From Phoronis australis (taxonomy: Eukaryota > Phoronida > Phoronidae), in NCBI GenBank assembly GCA_002633005.1, contig NMRA01000265.1, positions 302,906 through 366,905 of the forward strand: 64,000 bases of DNA. Direction: 5' to 3'. Made by a program: the position numbers and the translations under genes. Below are positions 57,001 through 64,000 of this stretch, piece by piece; the stretch's first letter is position 1; each line of letters opens with the position of its first letter. A model generated the notes under the pieces. It was not told the origin of the DNA and did not search any database. It saw only the letters and a program-made list of their open reading frames with translations.

Positions 57001-59313
57001 CAAGTTTTTTGAAATTATTAAATTTGTGAAGCTTGATTACATTGTATCAGTTTCAAAATTTAGCTAATGATATGAGTGGGTATCCTTAGGCGTACATCTG
57101 TTCACGCCCTGACTAAAATGTTAGTATTTTCACTTGCACGTTTGCCAGTAGCAAAAATGCCAGTAATGTGAATGGTTGCGAAGAGGTCTGGGGGTGGTGT
57201 GTGACAGGATGTTAGAATTACTTCGGGATTTCTGGCATTTTCATTATAGAACTATTATAGCCCAACTACTTACCTCAAGGGACACACATGTGCTGAGAGG
57301 GTGTACCGTTGTTTACCATTGACTTCATGGTGATCATGAAATATGCTTCCAGAGATTCCTGCTTTAAAAGTGAAAATAAAATAATACTTGCAAAAATGAA
57401 CCCTATGCTTACGGCACCCTGGTGTGGCTAAAGCCGTGACATGAAATGGTTGTGATGTAAACTCAGGAAGTTCAGAGACTATAAATTGGAGACACCTTTA
57501 TAACCGATTTCACACTGTTTGGGCTATTGTTCTGTTAATGAAGGCGGACGTCTTGTTTCATTGAGAAACTTTTCTTTATGCCATCAGCTTAAAGGTGTGA
57601 AATCAAATGTCATCTGCAAAACAAAGAATTGTAGTTTGCCCAGGAATTTCGACCAGCCCTAATGACTGTGCTGGCTAATCAGGACAACATGTCATGATAA
57701 GAAACGATATGTGTTATTGGCCTGAAAAATTGCCTGTATCGTCACTTTGAAATATTGCTAGAAAAGTTTTCACTGCTGGTGTGAACTTAGTAAAACACTT
57801 TTTGACAGTCAATTCTGATGTACATCTGAGCAGCTGTAGTTTAAGAAGTGAAAAGTGCTGTTGATTTTTTGTTGCAGGCATATCTCGACTACTTCTCTCG
57901 TGCTCTCCAGTATGAGTACCAGCAGCAGGGTATAATTGTTCAGTCCCTAGTTCCTTTCTACGTCAATACACGCATGACACGGTACATGGCCTCCAAAAAT
58001 GACAAGAAAGCTGGCGGCTTCTTTCCTTCAGCGGATGTATACGCTCGACATGCTGTGAATACGCTGTGCTACTCGTCGAGGACCACGGGCTACTTTCCAC
58101 ATACAGTTCAGGTATTGAGCACAAATTTGTGAGCCTCGCTTTGGATTTTAATGTCCGCCGCGTGAATAGAGTCTATGGGGGCACAAATTTGTTGGACACT
58201 TCATGAATATGTATATGTGTCAAAGATCACTACTCTGGTCATAGCTAAGCTGTTGTTGGAACTTTTTTGTTAAGGCAACGCTGCATTCTTACAAAAATGA
58301 AACATTGCTGTAAAACATGACCGAAATTCACATTGTAGCCAATGCTCTCCTTCATAGATATTGTTAGTGAACTGTTTTGCATATATGAAAACTAATTTTA
58401 CAGCTGTCTTAGCTTAAACCAAGTGTGTGTCCTTTCAGAGCAACTGCCATGCTAGAGAGCTGTGAGCTGACATGACTTGCTTTCCAGCACATTACACTCT
58501 TAGATTCTTATGCTGTTGTGACTGGCTAGACGTTCTATGTAACTTCTGTGGGGAGTTAAATTGCCTTGTACTGTTATGTTGGAATTAAATGGGTAGTTAC
58601 ATTTTTATTAAAACAGAATCTCAGTAAATTGCCAGGTGTAAAAATGTTAGAATTTGTGATGAAATTAAATCAAAAGCTGAATTCATGACACAGCTTTAGC
58701 TGTCACTTTTTTCAATGCTGCGTCGCCCATGTTATACCCTAATTATAAATGGCAGGTGACCTCTCACTGTAAAAAATTCAAAACTGGTGAGTTTATTTGT
58801 CTAAGCATCAGATGAAAATATTTTAGGTTCTACTTTGATTTCCACACCTGTATTGTGTGTCTTCAAACCACGTATTTTTGCAAATCTCTAAATAATCTCA
58901 TCTGCTTGGAAAATTTACATCACTCTCAGAGCAATGTTGCATGTCTGATTATGACTGTTGTCTATCTCCATTTTCTAACTCACCCAGCTTGTGGCGCTGG
59001 GCAAGTGGCACCATCTAGGGGGTCAGTTGTTTGGTAGACAAACAATTGCCGTTACACAAGTACTGTACCATTCAGAATTTCTTGCTTAAGTAAGTTTTCG
59101 TTCATGTTATTCTAGTTATGGTTGCTGAATATCATCCCAGAAGGTTTGTGGCTGTGGGCTGCTAGTAGACTCAACAGTGCCATCAGGAGGCGGGCCAAAC
59201 AAAGCCCGCGTCGTCGACACGAGTCGGCAATGAGAAATTCGGCTTCGTATAATTCTTTCAGTGAGAGCGACAGTGGAGGAAATGGGCCTGGTGACCACGT
59301 TACTGTGACGTAG
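44874..59313 (+). CDS. HSDL1: HSDL1 orthologue, eight coding exons, 365 aa
   Basis: Coding exons are 44874-45084, 50094-50216, 51179-51289, 52384-52442, 54152-54196, 56753-56869, 57878-58111 and 59116-59313. All introns are GT-AG and the spliced length is 1098 nt with no stop before the TAG. Residue order matches vertebrate HSDL1 throughout: an N-terminal hydrophobic segment (~15-35), cofactor motif [11 protein letters not shown] (73-83), NNVGV (150-154), INVNVTAAT (174-182), [12 protein letters not shown] (210-221), [14 protein letters not shown] (223-236), [10 protein letters not shown] (242-251) and GLWLWAA near the C-terminus. HSDL1 belongs to the HSD17B3/12-type SDRs; the vertebrate form is called inactive because Phe replaces the catalytic Tyr and is reported in mitochondria. 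Here Tyr218 is kept, while the Ser (205) and Lys (222) positions are Ala and Thr. A Ser-rich tail makes it ~35 residues longer than human. The start ATG has a strong context (AACATGG). Confidence 0.95.
45878..46098 (+). repeat. 17-bp minisatellite, 13 copies
   Basis: The unit GGTAAACGGTTTTCCTT starts every 17 bases from 45878 to 46082. The first four copies read AACAG, copies 5-12 read AACGG, one has CCAT for CCTT, and the last is degenerate. Because 17 is not a multiple of three, open frames of 80-93 codons arise on the minus strand; these are artefacts. Confidence 0.97.
46340..46449. repeat. Hairpin with ~43-bp arms
   Basis: TAATGGTCTGATATAAACATG plus TTTTGAGAAC on the left (46340-46382) is complemented by GTTCTCAAAA and ATATCAGACTATTGCCCATTA on the right (46401-46449). 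The loop is about 18 bp. Confidence 0.8.
47625..47759 (+). repeat. Tandem pair of the GGCGCACCATAGGGGG repeat
   Basis: Two adjoining copies, 47625-47688 and 47692-47759, each running from GCGGTGCAC/GCGGCGCAC through a GCTATAGCCCC palindrome to a CGCCCATG-like end. They match 17192-17259. Confidence 0.75.
50094..50216 (+). CDS. HSDL1: HSDL1 exon 2
   Basis: Follows TTCTTATTTTAG. Encodes [18 protein letters not shown] and onward to STAEQI, the beta-alpha-beta cofactor-binding start of the SDR fold. Phase 1 at both ends. Confidence 0.95.
50846..50997. mobile_element. MITE with GGCTCTGTTTCATGAAACT ends, in HSDL1 intron 2
   Basis: A ~152-bp element. Left end GGCTCTGTTTCATGAAACT, right end AGTTTCATGAAACAGAGCC, with sub-terminal AGTCTCAA/TTGAGACT. 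No clear target duplication. Confidence 0.75.
51179..51289 (+). CDS. HSDL1: HSDL1 exon 3
   Basis: Follows TTTTCCTTTCAG. Encodes residues 113-148 ([14 protein letters not shown] onward to GKEIGIL), aligning with the vertebrate VETDIIVADF...DVGIL stretch. Phase 1 at both ends. Confidence 0.93.
52384..52442 (+). CDS. HSDL1: HSDL1 exon 4
   Basis: Bounded by TTGCTTTTCAG and GTGAGTG. Encodes [18 protein letters not shown] then ET, with the SDR NNxG motif. Ends in phase 0. Confidence 0.95.
52548..54060 (+). repeat. Degenerate repeats in HSDL1 intron 4
   Basis: A motif like GTATCTCCTTAACCCTTTGA followed by AGGATCTT-GAAA-TTGGCA recurs, variably decayed, near 52555, 52840, 53070, 53215, 53690 and 53830. 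It is often followed about 60-100 bases later by CTGTGCCCCCTA. This suggests old duplications of one unit. Several open frames of 77-131 codons run through it on both strands without matching exon evidence. Confidence 0.6.
54152..54196 (+). CDS. HSDL1: HSDL1 exon 5
   Basis: A 45-nt microexon, phase 0 at both ends, between TTTTCAG and GTGAGTA. Encodes [15 protein letters not shown], including the conserved SDR asparagine region. Confidence 0.93.
56488..56546 (+). repeat. Perfect 27-bp tandem duplication in HSDL1 intron 5
   Basis: GCACTGTGGCTATAGTCC plus GTCACTAAT occurs twice without mismatch (56488-56514, 56515-56541), followed by five bases of a third copy. Confidence 0.95.
56753..56869 (+). 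CDS. HSDL1: HSDL1 exon 6 (catalytic segment)
   Basis: Bounded by CTGTTACAG and GTACTA, phase 0. Encodes [18 protein letters not shown] then [20 protein letters not shown]. The last codon, ACG (Thr222), sits where the Lys of YxxxK should be; AAG would differ by one base. No other GT is available nearby to restore Lys. The residue 13 before the Tyr, normally Ser, is Ala205. Confidence 0.95.
57878..58111 (+). CDS. HSDL1: HSDL1 exon 7
   Basis: Follows TTTTTTGTTGCAG. Encodes 78 residues from [18 protein letters not shown] to TGYFPHTVQ, the best conserved block versus vertebrate HSDL1. Ends at CAG/GTATTG, phase 0. Confidence 0.95.
58702..58731 (+). repeat. Truncated copy of the GGCGCACC short repeat
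   Basis: TCACTTTTTTCAATGCTGCG then TCGCCCATG matches the right end of 17192-17259. Confidence 0.55.
59116..59313 (+). CDS. HSDL1: HSDL1 exon 8 and stop
   Basis: Follows GTTATTCTAG. Encodes 65 residues. The first ~25 ([18 protein letters not shown]) align with the vertebrate C-terminus. A basic patch and a Ser/Gly-rich tail ending HVTVT follow, then TAG at 59311-59313. The tail is absent from human HSDL1. Confidence 0.93.
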   Translation, partial: LWLLNIIPEGLWLWAASRLNSAIRRRAKQSPRRRHESAMRNSASYNSFSESDSGGNGPGDHVTVT

Positions 59314-61112
59314 TTAGATGTCTGTGTCGAAGCCCAGTGAGTTTATCTAATGACATTCTCCTAAAAATCATATGTTGGTTGCCCGGTTTGCATATAGGGA
59401 TAACATGTGCAAGGTTCAACCCTAACTTTCCCCAGTTTCACAGGAAGTGGACGAAACAGTAAAACTAAGACTTGAAATGAATATCAAACAAATGATTCCA
59501 ACCGAGAATATTGCCCATTTAGTTGAGCATATGTATTAGGCACTGCAAAATTTCGGGGAGGAAACTTGTGAATCATTGTCAGCTAGTCACTCAGGACTCC
59601 AATGAATCTGGTCAGCAAGGGAAGAATTTATTAAATTTAGCCGTATAGTAGTTGTTGTGCTCAATTGCGTAAAAGGTGTCCTATGTGATAAGATTTGAAA
59701 TTCATTCTCTTCGTGATCATTTGTGGTCCTCTTTGAAATGCCTTTCAGTCCAAATAATTACCCGTCCTCCATCTGAGAATCTGTCAAAATGCAACGTGAT
59801 TGCAGTCCAGGTTCACATTTGCTAAGTAAGAAAATGTTTTGATGTTTTTTACCTCATGAGAGCAATGAAACCAACTCCTCTTGAGAAATGACCTTGACCT
59901 TTACTTAAAAGTTCGTAGTAACTGTTTTCCATATTTGAAGGCCTGACACATGCCTATTAACATGATCCAGCCTTCGTGTCATGTTTCTGTGCAGTTGTAT
60001 CATGTGCCCATGTATTTATTGTAAGTGTAATTACTGTTTAGGCTTCCATCATTGTCCAGATTTGAAATGCTTACAATGCTTACAAGATAGCCTATTAGGT
60101 CTTCTGCTTTAGTTCCTATAACTGAGTGGGGCTGTGAAAACTTTGATGTAATACACATCGTAGTGATCATCATTGTCGCCATCCTCAACTGTCCTCAATA
60201 GTGTCCGATTGTGAATTCAAATTATCAGAAATAAGAAAGTAAGTGATGCAGTAACTGTTGCTATGAGTTATTTTAATAGCACCACACTCTTCTGCATGAT
60301 GCGCTAGATTTTGATGACTAGTAACCATAGGGGGAGTGACTGATGTCCCGTGGGCACCACAAACTTGACCAGGGCCAATTATGGTATGATCTCACCAAGT
60401 GATGGACAAGTGAAATTTTGTGTCTATCATTTTTCCATGTGAAGCACCAAATAAAAGCTTAATGGTGTTTAAGCTCTGTACCATATCTGCCATTGGACAA
60501 AATTTGGAGAAGTCTGGGCATTTGCAACAGTGTTAGAGGTTTTTGAGAAACAAAAAATATCAGCTTTGGAAATTCTTTTTATCTGAAAGAGGCGAGAGTT
60601 TACAGTGTCATATTTTGATTGACCTGTGCCTTCTGTCAGACAACTTATTTTGTAACTTGTTGTTGTGAATTCTCTCCGATTCTGTTCCATCCGCATATTA
60701 AACGTGATTTCTAGACTTGAAAAGAATTGACCGATTATTGTTGCTTCAGTCCACGCTCATTAACATGCTTGTCACGGTGGTTTAGTTTCAGTCGTCAAGG
60801 GAACATCCTGGCCTCCAGAGAAATTCCAAGTGATTTTGTTTGTAAACAATTTCAATTCAAGCAGAGGATGAATAATTACCCATGATGCTTTGAAAGAGTA
60901 CATGTACATTCGCCTTTGAAGAAGGTTGAGTCTACGTGTTACTTGTGTTGCTAGGTTTGATGAGCTTCGATTCTCTAGAGTTAGCTTTGAGCTGGTCATG
61001 AAATACATATTTGTGTAGAAAAAATGTTACGAAACTGGTGTTGTTTGCTTCTGTTATGTGCTGTGTGAAGTTGTTATTGTGAAGTTGTTATTGTGAAATT
61101 ATGTGTAATAAA
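59314..61112 (+). other. Probable HSDL1 3' UTR with polyA signals
   Basis: AATAAA occurs at 60450-60455 and 61107-61112 (the latter followed by T-rich sequence), and again near 61364. Any of these could end the transcript; the first implies a ~1.1-kb 3' UTR. The sequence between is AT-rich without coding potential. Confidence 0.45.
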
Positions 61113-63526
61113 TTATTTTTATTGAACGAAGCAGTTCTCGAGGGGTATATTGCTGCACAATTGTTGGCATTTGGTGGACATGTGTATCTAGGCTATACCT
61201 TCTGTTTGTGAGTGACTTTTTGACTCGTTATGCGTGGTCCAAATGATTAGATTCTGAAAATAATCCGGCAAATGTTACGACCGTTCAATGGTTGTTATTA
61301 TGAAACTATGGAAGAGCCATCAGAATCGTTGAGAACTATAAACACAGGTGACGAAGATGAAAAATAAAAATAAATCCTCTTGTTACTGCTAGTTTGACAT
61401 TTTACTGTGAATTCTCAAAATTTTTTCAATCTTTTTGCATTTTTACTCATTTGTAAATGTCCACAACTTTTCAAATCATACCAAACATGGACCAATACCA
61501 AGGGTCATATGGACTGATTGAGAACGATGTGTTGTTACATAACCAAAGCTGCTTCTTTCCTCTGATTTTTTTTTCTATTAATAACAATTAATTAGCATGT
61601 TCTTATATGCTTTGTTGTTTTGGCATTGTTTTCTCCCTTTGTGATCGGGTACCGATATTTGTGGTTTCTGCAGTGTATGGTTGGTCAGCAAATAGCGACA
61701 TCCAACACCCAGACGGCATGAATGAAAAGTGATATTCCATGGCCACCTTGGTCAGTATTAATGTTAATGCAGTAATGTTATAATTCATTGAGTGAATTAG
61801 AAAAAAAAATAAGATTCCTTGTCCACTGTGCCATGTTCTAAATTGGCAAGATCGAATTAAGAGGATATCGAAACCAAAAAAGAGGAAATCTTAAAAGCCT
61901 CGATAGGAGTCCCAAAAATTTACTCACATTTCAAGAGTACCTGCATTGCTTATTGACTTACAGACAAGACAACTGGATATTTCATAGAGGTGATCAAAAA
62001 GCAACTAGTACTTAAACCAAACTAAATGGAGTGTTTTTCTTGAGAAGATGGTCTTTGCAAATCTTTGACGTCTGATTTTCCAGTAGTCGTTTGCTTGCCA
62101 TTCCCATCCATACATAATACATGAAGGATAGCGTGCCTACATTCATTCAGTAGGCCCGAGCACACAGTCCGACTCGGGGGTACTGAAGTGCAAGTATATT
62201 TTGGTACACCCCCTATAATACATTATCGTGTGTTCTCCACCCAACTGCATTTCTGTGGCAGCAATCTGAACTCCATTTTCTATAAGGTATTGGTGTAGAC
62301 TACAACAATTATAAGATCTAAAACAGTTTATTTTTTACATAACAATGACACTACAAATGAGCAGTGTTTGCCTGTCATTGCAACCGCTTTTGGGATAAAG
62401 ATGCCATCAGCCTATATTGGGTCAGCCTCAAGGTTGGGCTAACGAGGCGGATTACAGAGATGGTGACATCGTCTGATTCGTTTGTACAATACTCAAACAA
62501 TTTTTAAAGAGGTAAAACCACTTTTAACAATCCCTTGATTCAACAGTTACAACGTGTATTCAAACAGGTACAATGAAGACTCTATTTTTGTGAAAATATT
62601 ACAAATTTACAATGGTCAAAGATGAATTAAGTAAGCAGTTTCTTTATGAATTGGAGAGGTCAAAGTTTGTTAAACTTTTCTGTGAGAGCAACACTCAGTG
62701 ACCATTTGTAACTGAACTGCGTACTTGACAGTTCTATTGTACATGTAGGCTTATTGCACAAAGTTAAAAACGGCTAAACGAACTATACAGTAACAACAAC
62801 CGAGAAAAACGGAACTTGAAACTACAGTGCTAAGTACCCTGCTTAGCTATTCCGTAGCAAAACCAAGGGAATTTCAAACTGGAAAAAATACGGGACACTG
62901 GTTATCTAACAACTTAAAACATGGTTTCTAATATCACTTGTGTTTTTGATCAAAATTTTATTTTAAACCAGGACAGCTAATGAGAAGTAAAGTTTCAAAT
63001 TGCTGAGGTGACAATACTAAGTAACAATACATCGAAAAAATAATCTGACAAAATGACCCAGAATACCATGAGTGGAATACCCCCATCGTGATGGCAGAGT
63101 GCAAGAGGAATTCACCATTGTTGTTGCTAGAATGGGTCATTAATAGTCGCAGTAGCCAAACTGTACTTTGTCCGATTACTTTTGAGGTGTACTGTACCAA
63201 GAGGTTTAAATAAGGCAACAAAATACAAATCCCATTGACATTGCTTTAAAAATGCATCTCATCATGTTGCTGCAGGGATACAGTGAGCAGGACATGTTGA
63301 TAAATTCGTTGACCTTGACCTTATATATGAACTAAACAGATTACAATGAAGCTTATTGGGTATTGCTAGAAATGCACAAGTTGTTTGCAACTTTTAATGC
63401 ACAGTTCAGGATTGCAGCCTTAAACTGGAAAGCAACCATTTTTGAAGATACCTTCATTATAAATGAAAATTCTTGGCTATCTTGAACAGACATTTTCCCT
63501 CTCTATTTCCCTCGGCATACATTCAG
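61113..63526. other. Intergenic or intronic sequence without recognised features
   Basis: AT-rich, CpG-poor. On the minus strand an AATAAA near 62330 could end a leftward transcript, but no coding exon was found for it. Confidence 0.5.
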
Positions 63527-63701
63527 TATCCATGGAGCACAAGGAAGTGACGTTGACGTCCGCGTGAAAGGGTTGCGTTCACTTCTATCAAACAATACAA
63601 ATGATCAACAAGGACTGTGTTCAATTGCTAGTAGGACATTATCTTTGCACAATGAAGATGTATGCAGAACCAAGATGTGGGAATATTGCTGGGACATTCA
63701 G
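63527..63701 (+). CDS. Internal exon of an unidentified downstream gene
   Basis: CATACATTCAG precedes 175 bases open in one frame: one codon-completing base, then 58 codons starting IHGAQGSDVDVRVKGLRS and ending MWEYCWDIQ. GTAACC follows in phase 0. The residue make-up, both splice sites and codon usage like the HSDL1 exons suggest a real exon of the next gene on the + strand. The protein family is not recognised. The remaining exons would lie to the right of the window and possibly in 59-63.5 kb. Confidence 0.45.
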
Positions 63702-64000
63702 GTAACCCTTTATTGTTCATGTCACCTTTTATTGTTCCATGGATAGTAAACTAACACCATGGGAACAGCGATCAACACCAAACATGAGACAACCAAGGGG
63801 TCACTATACCTTCTTAATGTAACAGTACAAATGCTTGCATTCACTTTTAATACAATTGATATTTCTTAATACAATTGATAATTCTTAGAAAGAGTAATTT
63901 TGCAATTAAACTAAATGGTGCAGATAATAATTACTCTAATACGTAAAAACTGTACACGTGCCTTAGATTATAGGCAACTTAAATATCTTAATCAAAATTT

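Noticed and set aside
1-64000. CRISPR arrays, prokaryotic operons, rRNA genes
   Set aside because: Searched for by eye and not found; the tandem arrays lack unique spacers and the gene structure is eukaryotic.

Overview
The window is nuclear genomic DNA of an animal, most likely a marine invertebrate. Genes are cut into short exons with GT-AG introns, several families of short inverted-repeat transposons are present, and there is no long open frame or bacterial-style operon. The species cannot be named from the sequence.

The one gene recognised with near certainty is an HSDL1 orthologue (hydroxysteroid dehydrogenase-like protein 1, an SDR-fold protein). It lies on the + strand in eight coding exons from 44874 to 59313, and all splice sites and phases agree on a 365-residue protein. 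Its catalytic residues differ from both active SDRs and the vertebrate 'inactive' HSDL1: the Tyr is kept, but the Ser and Lys positions read Ala and Thr. An unidentified coding exon follows at 63527-63701.

The left part (1-44 kb) looks gene-poor because its exons are very short. Joining splice-bounded frames on the minus strand gives four candidate genes. These are a signal-peptide gene cut by the left edge (381-146), an FGF/beta-trefoil-like gene (8288-4113) whose central exon is exactly 104 nt as in classical FGFs, a 140-residue secreted cysteine-rich protein (20.17-15.63 kb) with its own TATA box and 5' UTR exon, and a 97-residue secreted protein (28414-27106). A frameshifted THAP-domain relic lies at 5991-6285. 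These models come from reading alone and need transcript evidence.

The same region is full of mobile-element remnants. They include a ~590-bp family with CTCGCTGG termini and 9-10-bp target duplications (three copies, one carrying a nested insertion), a ~240-bp GC-rich-ended family with 5-bp duplications, a CTAGGACC family that also occurs as a head-to-head palindrome, several long hairpins, and several satellites. HSDL1 intron 1 holds a 17-bp minisatellite between ~400-bp inverted arms. From about 47 kb rightward CpG becomes visibly scarcer, as expected if the HSDL1 gene body is methylated in the germ line.
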